This document shows positions 12,094 through 20,160 of a stretch of 21,506 bases of DNA, piece after piece (positions within the stretch are counted from its first letter, which is position 1; every line of letters starts with the position of its first letter). Position numbers and translations under genes: made by a program. This stretch comes from a virus: positions 1 through 21,506 of the IMG/VR virus record IMGVR_UViG_3300030333_004592; one strand, 5' to 3'. The notes beneath the pieces were generated by a model. It saw only the letters and a program-made list of their open reading frames with translations, did no database searches and was not told the origin of the DNA.

Positions 12094-12175
12094 TATAATT
12101 GCTAAATTTTGCTTGCAGAGAGTTCCCCGGCCTGCACTTCAGAACCTCCCAAGACCAGGGCAACGGCGGGAGGTT
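12094..12175 (+). promoter_or_regulatory. TATAAT box and GC-rich two-hairpin leader or terminator
   Basis: TATAAT at 12094-12099 (no good -35 at 17 bases). Then hairpin TGCAG (12114-12118) / CTGCA (12132-12136), and hairpin AACCTCCC (12143-12150) / GGGAGGTT (12168-12175), 17-base loop, followed by TTGTTGTTTC. The local GC is much higher than its surroundings. The second hairpin can be a plus-strand terminator or attenuator upstream of the gene at 12205. Confidence 0.5.
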
Positions 12176-12204
12176 TTGTTGTTTCTAGCAATCTCACTTC
12201 CGAA

Positions 12205-12339
12205 ATGACAATAGAGCTTCCTATTTGCTATTGCTCCCATTGTGTAGAACTGCGTAAACAACAAGCAAGAGCCGCAAAATTACGAAAAATCAAGTCTTCT
12301 TCTGTTGCCAATGCTTTATTAAAAGTTCTAGCTCCCTAA
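12205..12339 (+). CDS. 44-residue protein with CxxC
   Basis: Reads from ATG 12205, after the hairpin; upstream in-frame TTG starts run through the hairpin and are rejected. CYCSHC (about 9-14) gives a CxC-xx-C cluster that could bind metal, then a basic helix RKQQARAAKLRKIKSS. No family recognised. It shares the region with a short antisense reading frame, so confidence is moderate. Confidence 0.45.
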   Translation: MTIELPICYCSHCVELRKQQARAAKLRKIKSSSVANALLKVLAP

Positions 12340-12357
12340 TACGTTTCCGAGCCATTT

Positions 12358-12543
12358 CTATACGTTCCTCCATGCGTTTGGATCTCTTCTAGCTCCTTCT
12401 ATTCTTGCAGTAGATTTCTCTAAAGCGTTAATTCGATTAAATAATTCACGAATATCACGTTCTCGTCTATTGGATATATTTGCAAGAACCATCAAGAAGG
12501 CAGATATGGCAGCACCTATGAGCGCAGCATAAACTTCAGGCAT
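12358..12543 (-). CDS. Small membrane protein with cytosolic helix
   Basis: 61 residues: one membrane segment VYAALIGAAISAFLMVLANI (4-23), then a charged helix NRRERDIRELFNRINALEKS with coiled-coil spacing. The layout matches small cyanophage inner-membrane proteins encoded near the lysis region, possibly a holin partner or i-spanin-like protein. There is no evidence for enzymatic function. It is divergent from the gene at 12590. Confidence 0.6.
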   Translation of the reverse strand: MPEVYAALIGAAISAFLMVLANISNRRERDIRELFNRINALEKSTARIEGARRDPNAWRNV

Positions 12544-12589
12544 TTCTACTGATTTATGATTACTCTTAGAATATCGTTCCTTATTCTTT

Positions 12590-13048
12590 ATGGCGGATAA
12601 AAAAGCTCCCGATGCAAAACCTGTAAAAATTGAAGAAGAAGATGATAAGCCTGATTACCAAGAAAAAATTATGTTCTTGGTCTCAACTACTGCCCAAGCA
12701 GCCATTTTAACTTGGTGTTTAATCGTCTTGTCGTTAGGGTATATAAAATTGCCATCAAGAATGTTTGGCGTTGACATCCCAGACCAGCCAAGGGTGGATA
12801 GCACTTTTGCGGCGGGATTATTGGGAAATATCCTTGCAGGATGGGGCGTATCTGTGGGTGCGGCAACTGGAGCGAAGAAGAAAAAGAAAGAAGGTGAAGC
12901 TAACGGACCAAACGGTAATGGTGGAGGGGGAGGATATCAAACCATAGTTATCAAACAACCTATAGAATTAATTACCAAACAACCCACGGCTGAAAGGGTT
13001 GATCCTATTACTAACCGCCCTATTGGTCCTGATGGAAAACTATCATGA
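12590..13048 (+). CDS. Two-helix membrane protein, possible holin
   Basis: 152 residues. Acidic cytosolic start, membrane segment about 28-52 (IMFLVSTTAQAAILTWCLIV), second about 71-94 (STFAAGLLGNILAGWGVSVG), then KKKKK and a Gly/Asn-rich linker (102-115) ahead of a conserved-looking tail with PTAERVDPITNRPIGPDG. Two helices with a charged end fit a class II holin; the long Gly-rich tail is unusual for one. It is coupled to the next gene by ATGA overlap at 13045. Confidence 0.6.
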   Translation: MADKKAPDAKPVKIEEEDDKPDYQEKIMFLVSTTAQAAILTWCLIVLSLGYIKLPSRMFGVDIPDQPRVDSTFAAGLLGNILAGWGVSVGAATGAKKKKKEGEANGPNGNGGGGGYQTIVIKQPIELITKQPTAERVDPITNRPIGPDGKLS

Positions 13049-13545
13049 AAAAACTAATCCTCTTGCTATTACTGTTTTCCCCTGCTGCTAAAGCAGACTT
13101 GAGCCATAGCATCACTACGAGTACTCAGCTCACAGTTAATGGAGCTTACACAGATGCTAAACGTATAGGCAGTACCTATGCAGTCTCAGGTTCCAATATT
13201 AAAGTTGCAACTGACCAACACTTCGGAAAATTAACTGCTGGAACTGCTACTACAGCAGCCACTTTGGACGTTGGAGCTTACGATATCAATACAGTTGGCT
13301 CGGCGTTCTCATTTTCTGAGACATGGACTCAAGGGGATGCTACTGCTGCAATAGGAGCTGGAGTTGACGTTACCTCTGGAGTCGTGGCAGATATGCCAGC
13401 CTACGGAGAAACTTTAACAATGTCGGGCGGTGTGGCAGGTTCACTCGCAGGTACGATTTTAAGTTCTGGAATTTCCACTATAACAGCCGGAGGTGCTGGC
13501 ACTTCGGCAATTGGCTCTGTAGTGACAAACATAACTGTTAAGTAA
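13045..13545 (+). CDS. Secreted beta-rich protein (cyanophage type) 1
   Basis: 166 residues. Signal peptide KKLILLLLLFSPAAKA with cleavage after residue 17 (AKA|D). The mature part is Ser/Thr/Gly/Ala-rich, likely a beta structure (SITTSTQLTVNGAYTDAKRI, then VSGSNIKV). It resembles signal-peptide proteins found as a set in marine cyanomyoviruses, thought to be virion- or envelope-associated. It ends in a TAATG overlap with the next gene. Confidence 0.65.
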   Translation: MKKLILLLLLFSPAAKADLSHSITTSTQLTVNGAYTDAKRIGSTYAVSGSNIKVATDQHFGKLTAGTATTAATLDVGAYDINTVGSAFSFSETWTQGDATAAIGAGVDVTSGVVADMPAYGETLTMSGGVAGSLAGTILSSGISTITAGGAGTSAIGSVVTNITVK

Positions 13546-13970
13546 TGAAGCGGTTTTTACTGCTGTTTTTATTATCTTTTTCCCCTGCTTATGCTGTACC
13601 TGTCGTACCAAACTTCTCGTCAGGAACCATGTCCGCAACAACGAGAACCACACAAAATATCACTGAAAGTATTGTCTCTACTGATTACAACACTGGGCAT
13701 ACTTATACGATTAACGGGACAAATATTTCTATTGACGGCTCAACTATTTCACCTCCTCCCTCTGCAACCTCACAAACAATTAACGGAGTAAGTTATACAT
13801 GGACGGGAGCAGATTTAAGCAGCAAACCAAATGCCACAATAACCAATCCTGGTCAAGCATTTCAATATGCAGAATCTTATATTGGACCCGGACTTTCAAA
13901 TATCACCACAATAAATCGTACCAGTGTAATAGAAAGTGTTACAGAAACTACGTCAGTATTCTCACAATAA
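13545..13970 (+). CDS. Secreted beta-rich protein (cyanophage type) 2
   Basis: 141 residues. Signal peptide KRFLLLFLLSFSPAYA, cleavage after residue 17 (AYA|V). The mature part is Thr/Ser/Asn-rich with YTINGTNISIDGSTISPPP and a later NATITNPGQAFQYAESYIG. Its last third resembles the middle of the previous protein (AFSFSETW vs AFQYAESY), suggesting related domains. Expression is coupled to genes on both sides. Confidence 0.65.
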   Translation: MKRFLLLFLLSFSPAYAVPVVPNFSSGTMSATTRTTQNITESIVSTDYNTGHTYTINGTNISIDGSTISPPPSATSQTINGVSYTWTGADLSSKPNATITNPGQAFQYAESYIGPGLSNITTINRTSVIESVTETTSVFSQ

Positions 13971-14590
13971 TTGGCCTTATATTTTCTCCTAAAGTATTAG
14001 CAAATACCTCCCAAACCGCAGCCCCAGTAGCGAATACTTCAGCTTCGTTAACCAATATGGCTATACAGACGCTCCAAGGTAACCTTATTCAGAATCAGTA
14101 CGGGAATGGAGTTGTTTGCCAGGGACCAATGTTAACTTTCTCTCCCTTCGTTACAGACTCACATACATTCCAAAAACCTAGAGAGTATTGGTACGAAACA
14201 CCTGTTTACAATGACGAAGGAGATGTTATTTACAATCAATTAAATCGTTCAGGACAGAAAGATAATTATTCATTAAATGTGGGAGCAAGTTTAACTTTTT
14301 CCATGCCATTAGATAGAAGATTTCAAGAGACTTGCTTGAAAAATGCAAAATTACAGGGAGTAAAAGTAGAACAAGCTTTAAAGGATAGTCAACTTAACTG
14401 GCATATCGCTCGTCTTCGTGAATGCGGAAAATTGAAGTTACAAGGAATTGAGTTTGCTACTGATTCTCCTTATTACGGACTTTGCCAAGATGTTGTAATT
14501 AGACCAAAGCCAGGCCAAGTCTTACCTCACCGTCATCTTATTTCTTCACCTTCAAAGGAGGTAAACCCTTCTTCTCCCGATAAGCGTTAG
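13958..14590 (+). CDS. Secreted cyanophage-type protein 3, unusual start
   Basis: Open in frame from before 13799, but residues read upstream of about 13955 are a shadow of the previous gene (Cys/His/Asn-rich). The coherent protein begins with ILTIIGLIFSPKVLA, a short signal peptide cleaved at VLA|N. The only start near it is ATT at 13958; no ATG, GTG or TTG is present. The mature part has NMAIQTLQGNLIQNQYGNG, CQGPMLTFSPFVT and two further Cys, like a protein that follows the two above in marine cyanophages. The 3' end overlaps a convergent gene by 53 bases. Confidence 0.6.
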   Translation: MLTIIGLIFSPKVLANTSQTAAPVANTSASLTNMAIQTLQGNLIQNQYGNGVVCQGPMLTFSPFVTDSHTFQKPREYWYETPVYNDEGDVIYNQLNRSGQKDNYSLNVGASLTFSMPLDRRFQETCLKNAKLQGVKVEQALKDSQLNWHIARLRECGKLKLQGIEFATDSPYYGLCQDVVIRPKPGQVLPHRHLISSPSKEVNPSSPDKR

Positions 14591-15266
14591 TCCTTTTCTG
14601 AGACAAGCTCAAAGCCTTCTCCTCTTTACCTAATATCTTTTTTACACGTTTAACAATTTGCTGGATAATTGGTTTAACGGCTCTCAATAGTATTGGAGTA
14701 GAAAGTGCTGCTGTAGTTGCTACGAGGGTTATCGACCCAGTTTTTATCACCTGCGGGACTGTAGGAATTGCATCCACAATTTGTTGCTTAATTGTCAATT
14801 CTTTGTAACGAGTTACACATCTATTCCCAACTAATTCATACTTAATTATCTCCCTTTTACCTTCCTCTACCTTTGTCCCAACCTTTGCGGCTCCGTCAGG
14901 AGGACAAGTTTCAGGCTGTGCTTCTGGTACTTCTGCTGCTGGAGGTATTTCTGGCTGTTCGTATCTTTGTTGCGACTCTTCTTTAACAGGAACTATTTGT
15001 AACGGGTCATAATTCATAGGCTCAAACGCAGGTACTCCCGCTGGACACAAGATCACATTTCCACCTGGATCGTTATCAATTAAGGCATCATTTTCTAACG
15101 GAGATTTCCTAGTCTTTACGCATGGCATTTCAATAATCGGAAAGCCAATAGGAACATTTACAGGTACACCAGGAGCATTAATTTGAGGTGGATTTATAAC
15201 GTATGTATTAACAGGAGTTATCCCAATCGAAGGGATTTCAACTTTAGGAATCTTTTCAACAGTCAC
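14538..15266 (-). CDS. Pro-rich cyanophage structural protein
   Basis: 242 residues. N-terminus Pro/Val-rich (VEIPSIGITPVNTYVINPPQ; VPIGFPIIEMPCV), then DNDPGGNVILCPAGVPAFEP, a pattern familiar from marine cyanophage virion proteins. A Pro/Glu linker (about 95-120) and a hydrophobic segment TGSITLVATTAALSTPILL (about 176-194) precede a basic tail. Probably virion-associated, with a membrane-active segment; its exact role is unknown. It starts in an 11-base overlap with the upstream minus gene. Confidence 0.65.
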   Translation of the reverse strand: MTVEKIPKVEIPSIGITPVNTYVINPPQINAPGVPVNVPIGFPIIEMPCVKTRKSPLENDALIDNDPGGNVILCPAGVPAFEPMNYDPLQIVPVKEESQQRYEQPEIPPAAEVPEAQPETCPPDGAAKVGTKVEEGKREIIKYELVGNRCVTRYKELTIKQQIVDAIPTVPQVIKTGSITLVATTAALSTPILLRAVKPIIQQIVKRVKKILGKEEKALSLSQKRTNAYREKKGLPPLKVKK

Positions 15267-15807
15267 TAAAATCAGCCGCCATGCTTCTTCCTATTTTGCC
15301 CCCTTCCCTTTGCGCTGTATTAGTGGCAAAACCAGAAAGGAACCAACCAACAATCGGAACACCTGCAAGTCTAGTAACAAGGCCAGTGCCAGTGGCTACT
15401 GACGTTCCAATCAGTTGACCTGTTTGTTGTCCTTTGGCTCTTTCTTCAATACAAGCAATCGTCTTAGCATCTAATTTCCCATCAGGAGCAACAATTACAT
15501 TTTGACCTGCTACAACTTCATTTGATCTATTCACTGTTGCTTTACCAGCCCCTAAGAAACCTGCTGGCCTTTTACTAACCTCCATTGAATGAAGGATCTT
15601 TGGATCGTGCATCCTATGACTCAACTTATATCCTTCTAAAGTTGCTTCTATGTCATAAGCCGAATACGTTCCAACAGGAAGATTAAACATAGGTAGTCCT
15701 GACCTTTTATTTAATAAGCTCAACGCATAAAAGTTAGAGGCGATTAAACTCCCGCCAAGACAAACAGCTACAAACTTTAAAAAGCTGTTCGATTCTTTTT
15801 TATACAT
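15256..15807 (-). CDS. Membrane protein, cyanophage type
   Basis: 183 residues. Membrane segment about 10-30 (FLKFVAVCLGGSLIASNFYA); a central domain with PDGKLDAKTIACIEERAKGQ; Gly/Ala-rich hydrophobic stretch about 129-165 (LIGTSVATGTGLVTRLAGVP...). The neighbourhood and sequence feel match conserved cyanophage proteins encoded next to the Pro-rich virion protein, so a structural or entry role is inferred. It begins one base before the stop region of the upstream minus gene. Confidence 0.6.
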   Translation of the reverse strand: MYKKESNSFLKFVAVCLGGSLIASNFYALSLLNKRSGLPMFNLPVGTYSAYDIEATLEGYKLSHRMHDPKILHSMEVSKRPAGFLGAGKATVNRSNEVVAGQNVIVAPDGKLDAKTIACIEERAKGQQTGQLIGTSVATGTGLVTRLAGVPIVGWFLSGFATNTAQREGGKIGRSMAADFSDC

Positions 15808-15808
15808 A

Positions 15809-16072
15809 TCAGAAAGGATTAAAAGGTACGCCCGATGCTTTTCCTTTCTCCGCTTTTTCTTGTTGAGGTGTTAATGGACCTGTCGGTAAAGCTGGTCCAG
15901 ATAAAGAAGGAATTGGAATCGCTCCTTTAACTTGTTCCATAACTTTTTGTTTGATTTCTTCCTGATTTTTCTCATTGGTAATCCATAAATAACCATAGAG
16001 CGAACCCCCTGCCAGAGAAGCACTTAGCAGAAATGCTAGTACACTTAAGGCATTACAGGCTTTTTGAAACAT
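15809..16072 (-). CDS. Small membrane-anchored cyanophage protein
   Basis: 87 residues from ATG 16072. Membrane segment about 8-32 (ALSVLAFLLSASLAGGSLYG), ITNEKNQEEIKQKVMEQVKG, then a Pro-rich tail GAIPIPSLSGPALPTGPLTP. This sequence type is common in marine cyanomyoviruses next to the two proteins downstream. The reading frame stays open upstream of the ATG, but homologs I recall start at MFQKA. Confidence 0.65.
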   Translation of the reverse strand: MFQKACNALSVLAFLLSASLAGGSLYGYLWITNEKNQEEIKQKVMEQVKGAIPIPSLSGPALPTGPLTPQQEKAEKGKASGVPFNPF

Positions 16073-16089
16073 GGATAATATTTGGCGAG

Positions 16090-16107
16090 GTGCTTTATTG
16101 AAAGCAC
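16090..16107 (-). other. Small hairpin between two minus-strand genes
   Basis: GTGCTTT-ATTG-AAAGCAC, a 7-bp stem with 4-base loop, in the 71-base gap. There is no T-run on either side, so it is not a standard terminator; it may protect or process mRNA. Confidence 0.4.
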
Positions 16108-16143
16108 TTACACCAATTAGTCTAATGGTTCTAGTTTTGGCGG

Positions 16144-16395
16144 CTACTCTTGCCCCTCTATGGGTTGTTGGTCAATCTCACATTCAGACGATGGAGCGTC
16201 TTCATTCTCACTAGATGCAAGTTTAGCAATAGCATCTTTTACTCCAATTAATGCACCTTCTAAACGATCAATATTTCTAGCAGCTTCTACTTTTACATTT
16301 TCTGCTTGTTGTAAACGTTGTTTTTCAACAAGGATTTTTGCTTGATATCCTTCAACAAGTGAATCAAGAATGGTACTGTCCAATGTGTTTGCCAT
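16144..16395 (-). CDS. Coiled-coil tail-region protein
   Basis: 83 residues. Residues about 8-60 form a long helix with heptad pattern (LVEGYQAKILVEKQRLQQAE), then an acidic tail. Likely a small tail or fibre-associated protein from its position after the tail genes; no enzymatic motif. Start and upstream stop share position 16395 (TAATG-type junction). Confidence 0.6.
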   Translation of the reverse strand: MANTLDSTILDSLVEGYQAKILVEKQRLQQAENVKVEAARNIDRLEGALIGVKDAIAKLASSENEDAPSSECEIDQQPIEGQE

Positions 16396-16940
16396 TATTC
16401 GTTAGGGTCTTTAGGCCATAGTGTAATACCTGCTATTCTTTTGCCATCTTCGTTATAAGTTCCATCTATTAATGTCTTTAATTCTGCTACATCACTACAA
16501 GCTTTTATCTCAGTTTCTCTTGTTTCACATACTGTCCTAACTTCATCTCTATAAGTAGAAATCGCTGAAGGAATAGCAGTACCTTTTTCAGCTTTTCGAG
16601 TGACGTACCAGTCATATTTAGAAAGATAGGCACTTGCATCTTTCTTCTGACGAGCTATCCATTGTGTTTTTAAACCTATCTCAACGACTTGATTGCCATC
16701 AGCATCTTTCAATAAATTCCCATCGTCATCCTTAGCATTAATATCCTCAATTTCTTTTGGCTTATCTACTCCCCAGTAAAAAGCTTGGTCATAAGTAGGT
16801 TCATCAGCTACTTCAGTAATACCAATAGCTTTCTTTTCATCAAGAGTAGTTAGTCTCAGCCAATTAGCTGGATAATTAATTCCATTCGATGTGAAAGGAA
16901 CATCAATAGGAAGTGTTTTGCTGTCTAATTTAAATGCCAT
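16395..16940 (-). CDS. Tail-fibre-associated conserved phage protein
   Basis: 181 residues. GINYPANWLRLTTLDEKKAI, then FYWGVDKP, and KYDWYVTRKAEKGTAIPSAI (about 118-137) followed by YRDEVR. The D-W-Y-x-x-R-x-x-E-x-G-x-x-I-P-x-x-I motif is widespread in small phage proteins next to tail fibres (tail assembly chaperone-like, DUF4376-like). It likely helps fold or attach the fibre; the call is by pattern and position. 9 bases separate it from the large tail protein upstream. Confidence 0.6.
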   Translation of the reverse strand: MAFKLDSKTLPIDVPFTSNGINYPANWLRLTTLDEKKAIGITEVADEPTYDQAFYWGVDKPKEIEDINAKDDDGNLLKDADGNQVVEIGLKTQWIARQKKDASAYLSKYDWYVTRKAEKGTAIPSAISTYRDEVRTVCETRETEIKACSDVAELKTLIDGTYNEDGKRIAGITLWPKDPNE

Positions 16941-16949
16941 AGTTTCATT

Positions 16950-19346
16950 TTACTTCGCATTAGCGTATTTGAAAGGATTTCTAGCCATTGCTAGGTAAAT
17001 ATATGTATCTGAGAGGTTAATCATATTATGACCCCAACGGAATTTAATTCCATTTGAATTAATATCTAAATCTCTATCAGTTAGTTCTACACCATTATTA
17101 TAGTTACTTGTACTGATATAAGCGTAATTATCACCACCATTTACAGCTCTTACATCATCATAAATTGCCCAGGTTTCATTATCATTAGTATTTTTTACTA
17201 AAAAGAATGCAGGTCTAAAACCTAGATATAGGAAAAATCCATTGTTACTACCATTTCCTATATATTGACCTACTTTAGAAAAACCGTTAACACTAGACCA
17301 AAGATAAGTTATATAATCCTGCCCACTTCCGTTGGTACCATTATTATCTCCTAATGTAAAGACAGAGGAAGTTGGTCGAGTACCTGAATAATAACTTTTA
17401 AAATTATCATCATCATCTACTGAATTAAGCATCATATATTCATCAGCATCCATATTCTTATGATAAACAACCCAAGGATCACTATTAGTACGTCTTTTAG
17501 TAATCATCATCTCTGGTATAACACCTAATGAATGACTTACAGACCTGCCATCATTTCCATCTCCTGAATAACCAACAATATCAAAACCTGCTGTCGCAGA
17601 TTCTTTCCAAGCCCAATAAACAAAAGGTTTAGTATCTTGGTTTACGGTATTATTGTCTCCCAAAGTAAATCCATCAGAATCAAATGACATGACCCTATCA
17701 GTACTAGTACTTTCTGCTGCTAATTCATTCCAGTGCATAGTTTTATTTGCACCTCTTACAGCGTCATAAGTTTGAAATGATTTATCTGCAACATTTCTAA
17801 CTTTTATAACTACTTTATCTGGTTGAAAACCTACTCCAGTCATAGCTCTTGATGCATTACCATTTCCTGTATAAATTCCAGTATTGAAATATTCACTAGA
17901 TTTTTTAATAGTAGGTTCAGGTAAATTAGCCGTACATAATGCTTGGAAACCTGCTGGTGGTGTATAACTGAATCCTTGCGCTCCAAAATTAGCCCTTATT
18001 ACCTTCCCGTTATATCCACTACAAGCAAATTCAAAACCATCTTCTTTACGAGAAGTTAGTACACCTCCAGAATATAAAGGATTTGTACCATTAGCCGGAT
18101 CTTGTGTCCCTGATCCGTTAGTAAACCAAGTGCCATTTACTGATGCAAAAAATTTATCATTATCTAAATCCAATGCAATGCCTACAACGTCATCGTTCTC
18201 AAACGTTGTCCCACCACTTGTTTGTTCTGTACCTACTAAATAAGTTTTCCCATTACTTCCATAATTTACTGATGTCGCATCATTAGTATCTTCATACCAA
18301 AGGGCATCGGTATCAGCGTGTTTACGTCCAGCATTTGCAGTAATAATACCGTGTCGTATAGTTCCATCAGTCGTTTCGTATCCTGATATACCTGTAAATT
18401 CAACATACCACTTACCAGAATTCATATACATAGTTGCGGATGATCGCAGATGTTTATTACCGCTGGGACAGGTATATTGTAAGTTTGCTTGTTGATAAGT
18501 TACGACATTATCAGGATTGATATTTATAGGATTAAACGTACAATAATTATTTGTTGGTGTATCTTCAACGGAGTCATTACCTATACCTGCTGCAACTGAG
18601 AAATTATGAGGAGTCCAATTATTACCTTGACCAGAAGAATCTTTCCCTAATGTTGTAGCTGTTGTTCCTGAATTATCAGAGAAATCTAAGTAAAAACCAT
18701 TCGTACCATAATTGCCACCTGTATATTCTTTAGGTATCCATTGCCCTGTATCATCATCAAATTCTCCAAAATGGCTAGCATCTAAAGATTGCCCATCTAA
18801 GAAATGTACCTCTGCTAAATAACCATCAAAATTATCTCCATGACCAGCTCTTCCAAGACGATGTTCACTAGTTTCATTAACCTCATATTGATAATCTTGT
18901 TGTAATCCATTGTAGTTATTCCATACATCCTCAACGCCATTTATATACAACCTCATCCTATTAGATTGAGTTGATTGAGTTGTATCTATTCTTAGAACAA
19001 TATGGTACCAAGCTGCTGGATCTCGCATTTTACCAGCACTTTCAGATGCTAAATTCTGGGGACCATAAGCTTCATAAAAATAAGGTTGTAAGTGGCCATC
19101 AGTATTAAAATAAAGAAAAAACCAATCACCACCTGCTGTAGTACCTCTACTGAAAATATGAGTTGCGGCACTTCCTGAAACGTCACCTCTTTTAACCCAG
19201 CAACTAAATGTCCATGTTCTTCTATCACCACCTGAACTTGGTGTTCGAGTTAAATAAGCACTATCACTATCATTAATTTTTAAAGCCTTTTCAATGGTAT
19301 AGCCAGAGGGTTGACTGGCTCCCAATCTTGTTAATGCATCAAACAT
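16950..19346 (-). CDS. Large tail protein with LamG-like and SPRY-like domains
   Basis: 798 residues. After a short virion-attachment start, residues about 20-215 form a LamG/concanavalin-like domain (RRTWTFSCWVKRGD; WYHIVLRIDTTQ; RMRLYINGVEDVW; DGYLAEVHFLDG). Residues about 300-455 form a SPRY-like domain (GKWYVEFTGISGYE; DDVVGIALDLDNDKFFASVN). The rest (about 475-795) is a repeated beta region found in marine phage tail proteins (GFQPDKVVIKVRN, GVIPEMMITKRRTN and GFRPAFFLVKNTND are three related segments). It probably binds host surface glycans. Tight TAATG junction with the upstream gene. Confidence 0.85.
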   Translation of the reverse strand: MFDALTRLGASQPSGYTIEKALKINDSDSAYLTRTPSSGGDRRTWTFSCWVKRGDVSGSAATHIFSRGTTAGGDWFFLYFNTDGHLQPYFYEAYGPQNLASESAGKMRDPAAWYHIVLRIDTTQSTQSNRMRLYINGVEDVWNNYNGLQQDYQYEVNETSEHRLGRAGHGDNFDGYLAEVHFLDGQSLDASHFGEFDDDTGQWIPKEYTGGNYGTNGFYLDFSDNSGTTATTLGKDSSGQGNNWTPHNFSVAAGIGNDSVEDTPTNNYCTFNPININPDNVVTYQQANLQYTCPSGNKHLRSSATMYMNSGKWYVEFTGISGYETTDGTIRHGIITANAGRKHADTDALWYEDTNDATSVNYGSNGKTYLVGTEQTSGGTTFENDDVVGIALDLDNDKFFASVNGTWFTNGSGTQDPANGTNPLYSGGVLTSRKEDGFEFACSGYNGKVIRANFGAQGFSYTPPAGFQALCTANLPEPTIKKSSEYFNTGIYTGNGNASRAMTGVGFQPDKVVIKVRNVADKSFQTYDAVRGANKTMHWNELAAESTSTDRVMSFDSDGFTLGDNNTVNQDTKPFVYWAWKESATAGFDIVGYSGDGNDGRSVSHSLGVIPEMMITKRRTNSDPWVVYHKNMDADEYMMLNSVDDDDNFKSYYSGTRPTSSVFTLGDNNGTNGSGQDYITYLWSSVNGFSKVGQYIGNGSNNGFFLYLGFRPAFFLVKNTNDNETWAIYDDVRAVNGGDNYAYISTSNYNNGVELTDRDLDINSNGIKFRWGHNMINLSDTYIYLAMARNPFKYANAK

Positions 19347-19990
19347 TAAGCAACAGCCAAGCTAGCTACACAATGAATAGTATCAGCAGCCACAACGACA
19401 TAATCAATACGATCAACCGCTGCCGCTGTTGTACTCAGAGTTGGTGCGGTACCTCCAACCCATTTGAATTGATTTGACCAGGCACAAGTTCTCGATCCAG
19501 TGCCATCTTGCGTAATTACTATCGACCCACTCTGCCCGACAGATTCTGTTGTAGGGTTTTGAACAGTAACGTTCCCAGTAAGTGTCATCGTTATATAGTT
19601 AGCAATACTAAAGTCAAAGGTAGGATTACTATTGACATTACCTAAAGCATTAACAGCACATTCGGAATGTCCATTAAGTTTTACGCCACCTGATTTTGTT
19701 TCAAACTCTTTAGTAGCATCATAAAATAACTCTACTGATCCGTTTGCATTACAGTTGATTGCTTCTTCTGTATCGTTGCTTCGTATATAAACACTGTCTC
19801 CTTTTAATTGAAAATTGCCTGTACCTGTAGCGTGAATATAACTATGGCTACCATCGTGGAAAAGCTCTAAATCATTCCCTGTTCCCAGACGAATCTTTTC
19901 GTTATCTGCTAAATCTACAGGTTTAGCTAATTTGCCAGCAGTAACAGCATCATCTTTAAGACCATCTGTACCAGTTTGAGTAAGTCCCAT
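19346..19990 (-). CDS. Tail-fibre protein
   Basis: 214 residues. LADNEKIRLGTGNDLELFHD (about 27-46) and SVELFYDATKEFETKSGGVK (about 85-104) are hallmark repeats of cyanophage fibre proteins (K-I-x-x-G-x-x-x-D-L-x-I/L-x-H-D-G). The C-terminal domain (about 115-214) is Thr-rich beta, ending in a compact strand-rich cap. It contributes to host recognition or fibre trimerisation. It starts in a one-base TAATG overlap with the 56-residue gene upstream. Confidence 0.8.
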   Translation of the reverse strand: MGLTQTGTDGLKDDAVTAGKLAKPVDLADNEKIRLGTGNDLELFHDGSHSYIHATGTGNFQLKGDSVYIRSNDTEEAINCNANGSVELFYDATKEFETKSGGVKLNGHSECAVNALGNVNSNPTFDFSIANYITMTLTGNVTVQNPTTESVGQSGSIVITQDGTGSRTCAWSNQFKWVGGTAPTLSTTAAAVDRIDYVVVAADTIHCVASLAVA

Positions 19991-20160
19991 TAGTCTGCTG
20001 CCTCCGGTGTGTTACCTGCTGCTACCCATTCTAGATAGGCTTGATAATCTCTATTGTCTGGATCCAAAGGGATACAAGCACCATCTTCTTTTCTTATAAT
20101 TGAAGATTCTTTATTTCCATATTTAGCTTCAGTTGGGCTTTTTTTGTAGGTGTAAATCAT
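19990..20160 (-). CDS. 56-residue tail-fibre-assembly-like protein
   Basis: Reads MIYTYKKSPTEAKYG at the start and NRDYQAYLEWVAAGNTPEAA near the end (about 36-55). The segment YLEWVAAGNTPEAAD matches the motif Y-x-x-W-x-A-x-G-N-x-P-x-x-A/x-D common in phage tail-fibre assembly proteins. The start overlaps the stop of the upstream fibre gene (20157-20160), and the stop overlaps the next ATG, so it is a genuine operon member. Confidence 0.75.
   Translation of the reverse strand: MIYTYKKSPTEAKYGNKESSIIRKEDGACIPLDPDNRDYQAYLEWVAAGNTPEAAD

Noticed and set aside
12290-12373. 27-codon minus-strand frame (starts MEERIEMARKRIREL)
   Set aside because: It has plausible helical content and overlaps the end of the membrane-protein gene, but it is antisense to the 44-codon gene and too short to support without comparison; left undecided.
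13591-13957. Long N-terminal extension of the third secreted protein to ATG 13799, and the frame at 13591-13791
   Set aside because: The translation is Cys/His/Asn-rich and lies wholly under the previous gene; the signal peptide shows where the protein really begins.
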